Notes: a model not told the origin generated them from the sequence alone. A DNA stretch of 64,000 nucleotides from an uncultured Dehalococcoidia bacterium (GCA_958295515.1 CATQGW010000005.1:372001-436000); one strand, 5' to 3'; counted from the stretch's first letter, positions 43,255 through 51,722 are shown. Numbers and translations are program-made.

Positions 43255-44283
43255 TTAGCCCTCGCGGCAGAACGCTGCCAGATCTCGGGCCGTGTCGCGT
43301 GAAATCTCTGGGCAGGGTGCGACGAACACGTCGCCGCCGTGAATTGTGCCCATCACCTGGCGGCAGCGCGCCGGTTGGCCTGCGCGCAGCAGCAGGCGGT
43401 AGAACTCGATCCCCTCGTCGCGCAGCGGATCGCACTCGTTGACCGAGATCACCGTCGGCGGGAAGCCTTGCACCTGTTGCTCCGTGGCGAACAGCGGCCA
43501 TGCCTCCGCGTCCTGCGCCTTGAACGCTTCGATGCCGTAGGCGTAGGCGTGCGAGTTGTCGTGGAGGTCCAGCAGCAGCCCGTTGTTCTCGATTGACGAC
43601 GGCAGGTCGTCGCGCGGCCAGCTGCCGGCGATGTAGGGGCAGAGCGCGTAGAGGCCGCTGATCAGGCCGGTATCGCCCTCGCGGGTGAGGCGCAGACCGA
43701 CTGCCAGCGTCAGATTGCCGCCGCCGCTCGCGCCGGCGACCACGATCCGATCCGCGTCGATGCCCAGCTGGTCGGCGTTCGCCGAGACCCAGCGCAGCCC
43801 CGACACACAGTCGTTCAACCCGGCCGGATAGGGCGCGATCTCGGGCGTCGAGGAGGGCACGACCGAGTTGCGGAAATCGACCATCGCCACCGCCACCCCG
43901 CAGTGCGCCATCAGCCGCCCCCAGGCGCGCGTGGGCCCGTCGTAGCAGGAGCCGGTTCGCATTCCCCCGCCGTGGATGTAGTACACGCAGGGCAGCGGCG
44001 ACTCCGAGGCCGGCCGAATCATCTGAATCTTGATCGCGTTGCCGTCCGGCTCGGAGCTGAACGTCTCGTCCCAGATCGTCAGCCCCGCCGACGGCGCGAG
44101 CTGCTCCAGCTCCGGTGTCTCCATCGCCGACAGCGCATTGCGGCCCGCGACCATCTCGGGCGTGTTCATCTGCTCGATGACCTCCTCGCGGCTGGACACG
44201 TTCGCCTGCGAAATCGTCGGAAACCCGCCGAACATCGCCTTCAGCCGCGGATCGACCCGGCGGTCTTCGGTCATCTTGCTCAT
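43255..44283 (-). CDS. HSL-type alpha/beta hydrolase (tandem copy 3)
   Basis: 342 aa. It shows the hormone-sensitive lipase (family IV) layout: oxyanion motif YYIHGGGM, nucleophile elbow VVAGASGGGNLTLA, acid SVNECDPLRDEG and base GTIHGGDV, a complete Ser-Asp-His triad. A lid-like N-terminal helical part begins EDRRVDPRLKAMFGGFP. The nucleophile elbow has GASGG where the two sister genes have GESGG. Last of three tandem paralogues on the minus strand, 15 bp after copy 2. Likely an esterase or carboxylester/lactone hydrolase; no signal peptide, so cytoplasmic. Confidence 0.88.
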   Translation of the reverse strand: MSKMTEDRRVDPRLKAMFGGFPTISQANVSSREEVIEQMNTPEMVAGRNALSAMETPELEQLAPSAGLTIWDETFSSEPDGNAIKIQMIRPASESPLPCVYYIHGGGMRTGSCYDGPTRAWGRLMAHCGVAVAMVDFRNSVVPSSTPEIAPYPAGLNDCVSGLRWVSANADQLGIDADRIVVAGASGGGNLTLAVGLRLTREGDTGLISGLYALCPYIAGSWPRDDLPSSIENNGLLLDLHDNSHAYAYGIEAFKAQDAEAWPLFATEQQVQGFPPTVISVNECDPLRDEGIEFYRLLLRAGQPARCRQVMGTIHGGDVFVAPCPEISRDTARDLAAFCREG

Positions 44284-44297
44284 TCGTTGCTCCAGAC

Positions 44298-45329
44298 TCA
44301 GTCGCCGCGGCAGAGCGCCGCGATATCCCGCGCCGTGGCGCGGCCCAGGTCGGTGCAGGGCAGCACCGCATTGTCGCCGCCGTGAATGGTACCCATCACC
44401 TGCCGGCAGCGCGCCGACTGCCCCGCGCGCAGCAGCAGGCGGTAGAACTCGATCCCCTCGTCGCGCAGCGGATCGCACTCGTTGACCGAGATCACCGTCT
44501 CGGGGAAGCCGCTCACATCCTGCTCGCTCGCAAAGAGCGGCCAGGCGAGCGGATTCTGCGCCTCGAAGGCGTCCATTCCGTAGCCCATCGCGCCGAAGTT
44601 GCTGTGCAGATCGAGCAGCAGACCGTTGTTCTCGGTTGATGAGGGCAGGTCGTCGCGCGGCCAGCTGCCGGCGATGTAGGGGCACATCGCGTAGAGGCCC
44701 CGGACCAGCTCCGCGTCGCCGTCCTGCACGAGCTTCAGGCCGACGGCGAGGGTCAGATTGCCGCCGCCGCTCTCGCCCGCCACGACGATGCGGTCGGCGT
44801 CGATGCCGAAGCCGTCGGCCTGCGACACCAGCCAGCGCAGGCCCGACATGCAGTCGTTCAGCCCCGCCGGAAACGGCTCCACCTCGGGCGCCGAGGAGGG
44901 CGTGACGCAGTTGCGGAAATCCACCATCGCCACCGCCACGCCCTGATGCGCGATCATTCGCCCCCAAGCCTGATAGTTGGGGTCGAAGCAGGAGAGCAGC
45001 GCCATCCCGCCGCCGTGGATGTAATACACGCAGGGCAGCGGCGCGTCCGACTGCGGGCGAATCAGCAGCAGCTGGATCGTGTTGCCGTCGGGCTGCGAGA
45101 CGAACGTTTCGGTGGTGATTGTCAGCCCCGCCGAGGGCGCGACCGCTTCCAGCTCCGCTTCCGAGACGAACTCGGCGATCTGCTCCATCGCCGCCAGCGC
45201 CTCCGGGGTGTTCATCGCCGCGAGCAGCTCCTCGCGGCTGTCGAAGCTGGGCAGCGGCACCGGCGGCAGCGCGCCGTACATCGCTTTGATGCGCGGATCA
45301 ATCCGCGGGTCTTCCGCAATCGTGTGCAT
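44298..45329 (-). CDS. HSL-type alpha/beta hydrolase (tandem copy 2)
   Basis: 343 aa, same family as its neighbours: YYIHGGGMALLSCFD, VVAGESGGGNLTLA, VISVNECDPLRDEG and GTIHGGDNAVL give oxyanion hole and triad. The region PYIAGSWPRDDLPSSTENNG is nearly identical in all three copies, pointing to a conserved active-site wall, while the N-terminal 90 residues (which form the substrate cap) vary, so the copies may have different substrates. ATG start. A 67-bp spacer with a degenerate repeat separates it from copy 1. Confidence 0.88.
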   Translation of the reverse strand: MHTIAEDPRIDPRIKAMYGALPPVPLPSFDSREELLAAMNTPEALAAMEQIAEFVSEAELEAVAPSAGLTITTETFVSQPDGNTIQLLLIRPQSDAPLPCVYYIHGGGMALLSCFDPNYQAWGRMIAHQGVAVAMVDFRNCVTPSSAPEVEPFPAGLNDCMSGLRWLVSQADGFGIDADRIVVAGESGGGNLTLAVGLKLVQDGDAELVRGLYAMCPYIAGSWPRDDLPSSTENNGLLLDLHSNFGAMGYGMDAFEAQNPLAWPLFASEQDVSGFPETVISVNECDPLRDEGIEFYRLLLRAGQSARCRQVMGTIHGGDNAVLPCTDLGRATARDIAALCRGD

Positions 45330-45357
45330 CGTTTGCTCCTTCGGAGCCAGGTTCCCG

Positions 45358-45395
45358 CGTGCGCGGGAATGACGGGGATACGCGGGAATGACGGG
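45358..45395. repeat. Short degenerate copy of the extragenic repeat
   Basis: Two CGCGGGAATGACGGGG-type units, the first forming a small TTCCCGCGTGCGCGGGAA palindrome, lie between hydrolase copies 1 and 2. Confidence 0.6.
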
Positions 45396-45396
45396 G

Positions 45397-46428
45397 CTAG
45401 TCGACGCGGCAGAAGGCGGCGAGGTCGCGGGCGGTGTCCCGGGAAATCTCCGGGCAGGTCATCGGGAAGACCTCCGTGCCGTGAATCGTGCCCATCACCT
45501 GGCGGCAGCGCGCCGGCTGCCCCGCACGCAGCAGCAGGCGGTAGAACTCGATCCCCTCATCGCGCAGCGGGTCGCACTCGTTGACCGAGATCACCGTGGG
45601 CGGATAGCCGCGCACATCCTCCTCGTTGGCGAAGCCGGGCCAGGCCAGCGGGTTCTCGTTCTCGAACTCCTCGATCCCGTAGCCCAGCGCGCCCGTGTTG
45701 TCCCACAGGTCGAGCAGAATGCCGTTGTTCTCGGTCGACGAGGGATACTCGTCGCGCGGCCAGCTGCCGGCGATGTAGGGGCAGAGCGCGTACAGCCCCT
45801 GCACCAGCTCGGCCGCCCCCTCGCGCACCAGCCGCAGACCGACCGCGAGCGTCAGGTTTCCGCCGCCGCTCTCCCCGGCCACGACGATCCGGCCGGCGTC
45901 GATCCCCAGCTCCTCGGCGTTCGCCGAGACCCAGCGCAAACCCGACACGCAGTCGTTCAGCCCCGCCGGATACGGCGCGACCTCGGGCGCGGAAGAGGGC
46001 GTCACGCAATTGCGGAAGTCCACCATCGCCACCGCCACGCCCTGCTGCGCAATGATCCGGCCCCACGCCTTGTAGTTCCCGTCGTAGCAGGACATGATCG
46101 CCATCCCGCCGCCGTGGATGTAATACACGCATGGCAGCGGCTCGTCGGACTCGGGCCGAATCAGCTGGATGTTGATCGTGTTGCCGTCCGGCTCCGACTC
46201 GAAGGTCACGGTGCGGATCTCCAGCCCCGCCGAGGGCGCGGTCTCCTCGTTGTCGGCCGTCGCCAGAAATCCCAGCAGCGCGGCGTTCGCCGCCTGCGCC
46301 TCCGGGGAGTTCGAACGCTCCAGCAGCTCCTCGCGCGTCGACGCGCTCGGCTGTCGCGGGGTATCGATCGCTCCGAACAGCGCCTTAATCCGCGGATCGA
46401 TCCGTCGGTCTTCCGAAAGCTTGCTCAT
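45397..46428 (-). CDS. HSL-type alpha/beta hydrolase (tandem copy 1)
   Basis: 343 aa with YYIHGGGMAIMSCYD, VVAGESGGGNLTLA, VISVNECDPLRDEG and the base His in GTIHGTEV, a complete HSL triad. The first gene of the tandem triplet, 39 bp after a SnoaL-like gene on the same strand. Its N-terminal cap (SASTREELLERSNSPEAQAA) differs from copies 2 and 3. Together the triplet looks like two rounds of local duplication followed by cap divergence. Confidence 0.88.
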   Translation of the reverse strand: MSKLSEDRRIDPRIKALFGAIDTPRQPSASTREELLERSNSPEAQAANAALLGFLATADNEETAPSAGLEIRTVTFESEPDGNTINIQLIRPESDEPLPCVYYIHGGGMAIMSCYDGNYKAWGRIIAQQGVAVAMVDFRNCVTPSSAPEVAPYPAGLNDCVSGLRWVSANAEELGIDAGRIVVAGESGGGNLTLAVGLRLVREGAAELVQGLYALCPYIAGSWPRDEYPSSTENNGILLDLWDNTGALGYGIEEFENENPLAWPGFANEEDVRGYPPTVISVNECDPLRDEGIEFYRLLLRAGQPARCRQVMGTIHGTEVFPMTCPEISRDTARDLAAFCRVD

Positions 46429-46467
46429 CGCTGCGCTCCTTGTCGTGCTGCGTTCGCTCTTCGTTGA

Positions 46468-47238
46468 TTACTCCGCCATCGCCGAGGCTGCGGTAATGCC
46501 CCATTTGCCGTCGCGCAGGGTGGCCAGCACCAGCTCCTGCGTGGTGCGTCCGCCGACCTGCATCGTGATCGCCACATTCACCGCCGTGCGGCCAGCCTGC
46601 ACCGCCCGCACCTCCGCTTCTACCTCCGCCGGCTCCCCTCCGACCCGCGACGACTCAAACTCGATCAGTTCCTCCCGCGTCTGAATTTGCACTACCTGGC
46701 CGGGCGCGACGACGGTCAGCGGGAAGTGGCAGCAGTCGGCGTGCGCCTCGAAGTCTCGCGCCGTGCCGGCTGCGATCGCGCCATGCACGACCTCCACCGC
46801 GGCGCGCTCCGACTCGCTCGCGTCCTCGCCTTCCGTCCAGCTGTCGATCCCGAAGCGCGCCTGAATCCCCCAGCCGGACTCCAGCCGAGTGAGGAGGTAG
46901 GTCACGCGGTTCGAGCGAATCGGCTCGTCGGCGGCGTTGAAGCGCGTCCAGCCGCCCAGCAGATGCACCATCTCCGCCGACTCGTGCAGCCGCGTCGGCT
47001 CGATCCCCTCCGTGCGCACCCAACCCGCCGCCTCAAACGGCGTCCAGTCCGCCGCCGCCGCGTAGTCCTCCGCCGTCGCATAAAACCGCGACGCCGTCCG
47101 CGCCGTCGCCCCCTCCCGCGGCGGCGACACCCGCACATGCGGGTAGCTCATACACTCCGCCCACCCCTCAGCATCCTTCGCCGTAAACCGCTCAAAGAAC
47201 GCCCCGTAAGCCTCCTCCGGCGACGCATAGTGCCCCAT
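46468..47238 (-). CDS. SnoaL/NTF2-like two-domain protein
   Basis: 256 aa from the ATG at 47238, which follows GGTGGAG; the longer frame upstream lacks support. It appears to hold two NTF2-like alpha+beta cones: residues about 5-120 (SPEEAYGAFFERFTAKDAEG, ending LLTRLESGWGIQARFG) and about 130-250 (AAVEVVHGAIAAGTARDFEA, ending LATLRDGKWGITAASAMAE). The repeated start and W-G-I endings suggest internal duplication. Such folds serve as polyketide-type cyclases, isomerases or hydrolases of small hydrophobic ligands. It heads the operon of HSL hydrolases. Reaction unknown. Confidence 0.72.
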   Translation of the reverse strand: MGHYASPEEAYGAFFERFTAKDAEGWAECMSYPHVRVSPPREGATARTASRFYATAEDYAAAADWTPFEAAGWVRTEGIEPTRLHESAEMVHLLGGWTRFNAADEPIRSNRVTYLLTRLESGWGIQARFGIDSWTEGEDASESERAAVEVVHGAIAAGTARDFEAHADCCHFPLTVVAPGQVVQIQTREELIEFESSRVGGEPAEVEAEVRAVQAGRTAVNVAITMQVGGRTTQELVLATLRDGKWGITAASAMAE

Positions 47239-47328
47239 TGCTCCACCTTCCTCCGCATCGGCGACACACAGGGTAGCCGCCTGCGAGTGGACCGTGCGGA
47301 GTTGTCGCGAGCCGATGCCCAACGAAGA

Positions 47329-47357
47329 TTGACAAGGCAATCACGCCCTGCAATGAT
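47329..47357 (+). promoter_or_regulatory. Sigma-70-type promoter (TTGACA-17-AATGAT)
   Basis: A perfect -35 (47329-47334) and an AATGAT -10 (47352-47357) at the ideal 17-bp spacing. It is the best canonical promoter I see in the window, and it points at a stretch without a convincing gene, where the candidate RNA begins 6 nt later. Confidence 0.55.
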
Positions 47358-47362
47358 CGGTG

Positions 47363-47560
47363 TGCTCAGCCCTTCGGTGCCTTTCCGAGGGGGAGACCCC
47401 AGATAGAGAGCTCAAACCCCACCTTCCAGCGCGGCCCCGAGGATTCCACCCGGACGAGGACTCAACGCCTCACACTCCTCAGGGAACACGCCGACGCCGC
47501 GAGTGGCGGGCAGTGGTCCTCGATCTGATCTCGATGTGGCACCCAATGGCTGAGCAACAC
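47363..47560 (+). ncRNA. Candidate structured RNA of about 195 nt (6S-like architecture)
   Basis: The predicted transcript start coincides with TGCTCAGCC (47363-47371), which is the exact complement of GGCTGAGCA (47548-47556). Inside it GGTGCC (47376-47381) pairs with GGCACC (47538-47543) and CGAGG (47386-47390) with CCTCG (47518-47522), separated by small symmetric internal loops. A long interrupted closing stem around a large central region, with total size near 195 nt, is how 6S RNA is built. I cannot match conserved 6S sequence, so the class is a suggestion. The remaining parts of 47239-47623 show no gene. Confidence 0.42.
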
Positions 47561-47623
47561 GCATTGGCTCTATCTGCTGGCACGGACGAGGCTCAGTGAG
47601 TAAGGCCGATGTGATCTCCGACG

Positions 47624-48049
47624 ATGACTGCTCGAACTGTTCTGTTCATCGATTACGAGAATGCGTATCGGAATGCGTTCGGCGAGAAAGAGGTAGATAC
47701 ATGGCTCGCTGTTGACCTCGTCCGGATGGCGCTGACAGGCGAGTTTGATATCGCAATACTCTTCTCCGAAGATCGAGACTTTCGTCCCGCATTGCGCGCG
47801 ATCAGAAGTGAGTTCGGACCGCAGGGAACGCCTCGAGTTGACCTTGCAGGTTGGTACGACGGGCACAATCGACGCCTGTTGCACCTCAACGAGAACCCTG
47901 AACCAAGAAAGTACCTCTTGCCCAAGTCAACGTACACAGACATAGCCGATACCCACGACTACACGACTGCACCAGGAAAGCCGAAGCGCGGACCTCGCAA
48001 ACGTCGGCGAAACCCGCAGCGCGAAAATCGGCGCGCCGCAGATCGTTGA
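47624..48049 (+). CDS. NYN-domain RNase-like protein, internally shortened
   Basis: 141 aa. The N-terminus TVLFIDYENAYRNAF carries the first NYN Asp, KEVDTWLAVDLVRMALTGEF the second, and DIAILFSEDRDFRPALRAI the third; the C-terminus ends in a Lys/Arg-rich tail. NYN (LabA-like) domains are metal-dependent PIN-fold RNases. The usual ~60-80 residues between the first strand and the EKxVD helix are absent: YRNAF joins straight to GEKEVD. So the acidic residues are kept but the core sheet is incomplete, suggesting a deletion and probably a non-functional or altered protein. No clear ribosome site. Confidence 0.65.
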   Translation: MTARTVLFIDYENAYRNAFGEKEVDTWLAVDLVRMALTGEFDIAILFSEDRDFRPALRAIRSEFGPQGTPRVDLAGWYDGHNRRLLHLNENPEPRKYLLPKSTYTDIADTHDYTTAPGKPKRGPRKRRRNPQRENRRAADR

Positions 48050-48248
48050 TTGATCTCCCGCATCGGCGGGACCTGTCGTCACCATCCACCAACGCATCGA
48101 AGAGCGCATCGGCCTCACCCGACACGATTTCTTGCCCTGGTTGGCGCTCTCGAGCGCCGCGAATCCCCGCGCCTCAAGTTCCGCTCCACCGATCGCTCTC
48201 CATTCCGCTACGTTGCACTCAACACGGCAGCCGAGCTGGAGCACGCCC

Positions 48249-49649
48249 ATGACACCTGACGAACTGGCATTCGCCACAATTGAAGCGCTCGCCCCCGAGA
48301 TCGCCGCCGGCAACCTCTCGCCCGTGGAGCTGACTGAGGCGCAGCTCGCGCGCATTGCGGCGGCTGACGGCCGGCTCAAGAGCTACGCCACTGTGATGGC
48401 CGACTCCGCCCTCGCCGAAGCGCGCCGCGCGCAGGACGAGATCGCCGCCGGACGCTACCGCGGTCCGCTGCACGGCATCCCGCTCGCCGTCAAAGACCTC
48501 TGCTACACCACCGACGCCCCCACCATGGGCGGCACCAAAGTGCTTGAAGACTTCCAGCCCGACTTCGAGTCCACCGTGGTCGCCCGCCTGCGCGCCGCCG
48601 GCGCGGTGCTACTGGGCAAGCTCAACCTCACCGAGGGCGCGATGGCCGGCTACAACCGCGCCCGCCAGGTGCCCGTCAACCCCTGGGCCGCCGACCGCTG
48701 GACCGGCGTCTCCTCCAGCGGCTCCGGCGTCGCCACCGCCGCCGGCCTCTGCTACGCCTCGCTGGGCAGCGACACCGGCGGCTCAATCCGTTCGCCCTCC
48801 GCATCCTGCGGCATCGTCGGCCTCAAGCCCACCTGGGGCCGCGTCAGCCGCTACGGCGTGCTCGCGCTCGCCGAGTCGCTCGACCACGTGGGGCCGATGA
48901 CGCGCTCCACCTGGGACGCCGCCGCGGTCCTGGAAGTGATCGGCGGCGACGATCCCAACGACGCCACCACGCTGCCCGAACCGCCGCCCGCAATCCTCGA
49001 CCGCATCAACGCGGGCGTCGGCGGGCTGCGCATCGGTTATGACGCGCGCTACGCCACGGAAGAGGTGATCCCGCCCATCGCCGAGGCCGTCGCCGCCTCG
49101 GTCGAGACGCTGGCCTCGCTGGGCGCGGAGATCGTGCCCGTTGAGCTGCCCGATCCGCGCCCCTACATGGCCGCCTGGCCCGCGCTCTGCTCCGTCGAAG
49201 CGCTGGCCGCGCACCAGGACCACTTCCCCGAGCGCGCCGACGACTACGGCCCCTGGTTCCGCGCCTGGCTGGAGCGCGGCGCGTCGACCAGCGCCGTCGA
49301 GTACGCCGAAGCCTGCAATGCCCGCGCGGAGCTGAGCGGCCGCCTTGCCCGCGCCCTGGAAGGCGTTGACATGCTCGCCTGCCCCGCCCAGGCCGGCCTG
49401 CCCCACCGCGTCACCGAAGACATGATGTACGACGACACGCCGGGCGATTTCGACGCCGCGCGCATGCAGTTCACCGCCCCTTGGGACATGAACCGCGCGC
49501 CCTCGCTCACCCTCCCCAACGGCTGGAGCGACCAGGGCATCCCCATCGCGCTCCAGCTGGTCGGCGGACCCGGCAGCGAACCCATCCTCTGCCAAGCCGG
49601 CCACGCCTACGAGCAGGCAACCGACTTTATGCGCCACCCGGAGGTCTAA
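48249..49649 (+). CDS. Amidase (amidase signature family)
   Basis: 466 aa from the ATG at 48249, preceded by GGAG; the longer frame upstream has no family match. The Ser-cisSer-Lys triad is visible: Lys in HGIPLAVKDLCY, the Gly/Ser loop TGVSSSGSGVATAAGL, and the nucleophile region GSDTGGSIRSPSASCGIVG. VSRYGVLALAESLDHVGPMT is the next family motif. Amidases of this type hydrolyse simple amides or, as GatA relatives, act in tRNA amidation; no GatB/C gene is nearby, so a stand-alone amidohydrolase is more likely. Cytoplasmic, no signal peptide. Followed by an extragenic repeat. Confidence 0.92.
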   Translation: MTPDELAFATIEALAPEIAAGNLSPVELTEAQLARIAAADGRLKSYATVMADSALAEARRAQDEIAAGRYRGPLHGIPLAVKDLCYTTDAPTMGGTKVLEDFQPDFESTVVARLRAAGAVLLGKLNLTEGAMAGYNRARQVPVNPWAADRWTGVSSSGSGVATAAGLCYASLGSDTGGSIRSPSASCGIVGLKPTWGRVSRYGVLALAESLDHVGPMTRSTWDAAAVLEVIGGDDPNDATTLPEPPPAILDRINAGVGGLRIGYDARYATEEVIPPIAEAVAASVETLASLGAEIVPVELPDPRPYMAAWPALCSVEALAAHQDHFPERADDYGPWFRAWLERGASTSAVEYAEACNARAELSGRLARALEGVDMLACPAQAGLPHRVTEDMMYDDTPGDFDAARMQFTAPWDMNRAPSLTLPNGWSDQGIPIALQLVGGPGSEPILCQAGHAYEQATDFMRHPEV

Positions 49650-49669
49650 GGCGGGCGGCGCAGCAGCAG

Positions 49670-49785
49670 CCCTTCCGTCACTGCCGCGCCCGCCGCGACA
49701 ATCTCGCCGTGCGCGCGCCGGCGTCGGTGCCAGTCACAGCGAGATACCCGCGGCAAGCGCGGGTATGACGGAAAAGGAACCCGTA
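49670..49785. repeat. Extragenic palindromic repeat copy
   Basis: Contains CCGTCACTGCCGCGCC...CAATCTCGCCG and the facing half CAGCGAGATACCCGCGGC...GGGTATGACGGAAAA, the same composite unit as at 42746-43088. It lies in the convergent gap between the amidase and the enoyl-CoA hydratase genes, where it could act as a bidirectional terminator. Confidence 0.75.
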
Positions 49786-49803
49786 CGGGTTGCGCAGCGG
49801 CCC

Positions 49804-50628
49804 CTAATAGTCCGTCGCCTCGCCCCGCGCCATACGGGACTTGCGCTCGTCCATGAATTCCCGCATGCCGCCGCGGCTGTCGGGCGGGGGCGGAGCCATG
49901 CGCAGCCACGAGTTGAGGCTGGTCGTGTAGCGGAACTGCGCACCCCAGCCGAGCATGTCGGCCTGCGTGTGCCACATCTCCTTCTTCGTCAGCAGGCTCG
50001 CCAGCGGCGCTTCGGCGACGCTTGCGGCCATCTCTTGCACCGTCGCCCCCAGCTGCTCCGCCGGCACCGAGCGCGTGACCAGACCCCACTCCTCGGCCTC
50101 CTTACCCGACAGCACGCGGCCGGTGAAGAGCATGTCGTTGGCGCGGCGCGGACCCACCAGATAGCTCCAGAAGGGAATCGAGCTGGCCCCGCCCATGCGC
50201 ATGAACGGCTCGCCGATCTTCGCGTCGTCCGCCGCCACGACCAGGTCGCAGAGCATCGAGATATACATCCCGCCGGCCAGACAGTGGCCGTGTACCTGCG
50301 CGATCACCACCTTGGGGTTGTCCCAGATCGCCTCGTAGATGCCGCGCATAATCCGCTGGTGCTTGTGCCCGCTGACGATGTTCCACTCGCTCGCGCCGTC
50401 GGGCGGTTCGATGTAGGGGCTGCCGTCGATGTCGTAGCCGGCGCTGAAGGCCGGACCGTTGGCGCGCAGGATCGCGACCTTCAGGTCGTCATCCTCGGCG
50501 ACCACGTTGAGCGCGTGCAGCAGGTCGCCGAGCAGGTCGTGATTGAGCGCGTTGCGCTTGTCCGGACGATCCATCGTGATCGTCGCCACCGGGCCGTCGG
50601 TCTCAAACTGAATTGCCGTGTAGCTCAC
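49804..50628 (-). CDS. Enoyl-CoA hydratase/isomerase family protein
   Basis: 274 aa. Crotonase features: ATITMDRPDKRNALNHDLL, the first oxyanion segment RANGPAFSAGYDI, and the second VIAQVHGHCLAGGMYISML. A Glu is visible in AKIGEPFMRMGGA where hydratases carry catalytic acids, though the exact role cannot be confirmed. The C-terminal ~60 residues (MREFMDERKSRMARGE) are the trimerisation helices. Family reactions include hydration, isomerisation or decarboxylation of acyl-CoA; the particular one is unknown. GTG start. Confidence 0.9.
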   Translation of the reverse strand: MSYTAIQFETDGPVATITMDRPDKRNALNHDLLGDLLHALNVVAEDDDLKVAILRANGPAFSAGYDIDGSPYIEPPDGASEWNIVSGHKHQRIMRGIYEAIWDNPKVVIAQVHGHCLAGGMYISMLCDLVVAADDAKIGEPFMRMGGASSIPFWSYLVGPRRANDMLFTGRVLSGKEAEEWGLVTRSVPAEQLGATVQEMAASVAEAPLASLLTKKEMWHTQADMLGWGAQFRYTTSLNSWLRMAPPPPDSRGGMREFMDERKSRMARGEATDY

Positions 50629-50701
50629 CAGCCGCCCCTTCGTTCACTGCGTTTGCGTGAGGCTACCCGAACAGCCCGATCTCCCACCAGACGAGCGCGC
50701 T

Positions 50702-50750
50702 GCGGCTTGCCTAGACTGCGCAGCGGCCGGCCGCGCCCGGCCCGCAGCGA
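50702..50750. repeat. 49-bp direct repeat, left copy
   Basis: Identical over 49 bp to 51723-51771. It contains TAGACT (a probable -10 box) and a GGCCGGCCGCGCCCGGCC palindromic core. The two copies bracket the two unknown genes at 50772-51640. Confidence 0.85.
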
Positions 50751-50771
50751 TGCGGGGTTGAGCGTGGCGCG

Positions 50772-51200
50772 TCAGACTACCGCGGGGTAGACATCTTCAC
50801 GCGCGACGATCTCGGCGATCGACTGGGCCACATCCAGGTCATCTGCCGAATAACCGGAGATTCCAGCGTGCGCAGGATCCTCATCGGTCGGTAGATGCTC
50901 AATGCGAACCCTGCGGCGAGTTGCATCGTGGACCGCCCGCATGGTGCGGCCGACGTTCAAGCGGGCAAATCGCCCATCCGCCTTCAGCGCAAAGTTCCGC
51001 CCCATGAGACTCCGCGCCTGGTCGATCGCCGATGCTGGACTGGACGCATTCCAGAACTCCAGCCAGCTGACGGAAAGCGCCTCCTCGCCCTCGCGCATTT
51101 GAAAGGCGCTCGCCATCGGCAAGCCGTCTTTCGCCCGCATCCGCGCCGGGCTGCAATATCGGGCGACGTGATCAGCTTCGGGAAGGGGGCTGTCGGTCAC
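50772..51200 (-). CDS. Unknown protein, second gene of a two-gene cassette
   Basis: 142 aa, GTG start in a GTGA overlap with the upstream gene. It begins with an acidic segment and HVARYCSPARM, then GEEALSVSWLEFW, and has a middle part VGRTMRAVHDATRRRVRIEH; no membrane helix. I recall similar uncharacterised proteins with an xxRYCxP...LSVxWLE pattern, which usually accompany the same partner, but no function is known to me. Located inside the 49-bp direct-repeat pair, which suggests acquisition as a unit. Confidence 0.65.
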   Translation of the reverse strand: MTDSPLPEADHVARYCSPARMRAKDGLPMASAFQMREGEEALSVSWLEFWNASSPASAIDQARSLMGRNFALKADGRFARLNVGRTMRAVHDATRRRVRIEHLPTDEDPAHAGISGYSADDLDVAQSIAEIVAREDVYPAVV

Positions 51201-51640
51201 GAGCGCGCCAGGCCGGCGGTGAAGGGGAGCAATGCTCTGAGGGCGTCGTCTTTCGGGCAGGTGCCGCTCACGCGCTGCCTTCGCGGTCCAAGCTCGCGTC
51301 GCCCCGCTACTGCCGCAAAGCGGATCAGCATCGGTGGTAGAAACTCCATCGCCAGCCGACCCTCGGGCTCAATCTCCCACTCCACCTGCAACAAGCCCCC
51401 CGGCGCAACACCAACCTCCGGCTGCGGGAACTCCCGCTCACTCAGCAGGAAGTCCGCGAACTCTCGAAGCGACTCCAGATTCATCGGCTGCTCGGCGGGA
51501 TCGTCCTCGATCACCGCGCACAAGTACACGAGGCGGTCCGCAACCGCCGGCAGCCCGGAATCACGCAGGGCGTCGATGATCTGCTCAGGCGTTGAGGCCT
51601 GCGCGATCCGGCGTTCCCAGTCGACTTCTTGCGTCACCAT
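51197..51640 (-). CDS. Unknown protein, first gene of a two-gene cassette
   Basis: 147 aa from the ATG at 51640. The N-half is helical (WERRIAQASTPEQIIDALRD) and contains YLCAVIEDDPAEQPMNLESL; the C-half is mainly beta (LLQVEWEIEPEGRLAMEFLP, then IRFAAVA and RVSGTCPKDDALRALLPF). No family I can name. It overlaps its partner at 50772 by 4 bp, so a stoichiometric pair (for example a two-component accessory or toxin-antitoxin-like unit) is likely but unproven. Confidence 0.65.
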   Translation of the reverse strand: MVTQEVDWERRIAQASTPEQIIDALRDSGLPAVADRLVYLCAVIEDDPAEQPMNLESLREFADFLLSEREFPQPEVGVAPGGLLQVEWEIEPEGRLAMEFLPPMLIRFAAVAGRRELGPRRQRVSGTCPKDDALRALLPFTAGLARS

Positions 51641-51722
51641 GGTTCGACTCGCGCTGCTTGCGAGGGGATTGTACCCCCCACGAACAACGAAAGCTCCCAC
51701 CTCCGAGATGGCCGCGTCCGCC

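Noticed and set aside
47360-47599. 79-codon plus-strand frame in the candidate RNA
   Set aside because: It begins only 2 nt after the -10 box, has no ribosome site and no family resemblance; complementary segments across it argue for RNA structure instead. Not excluded completely.
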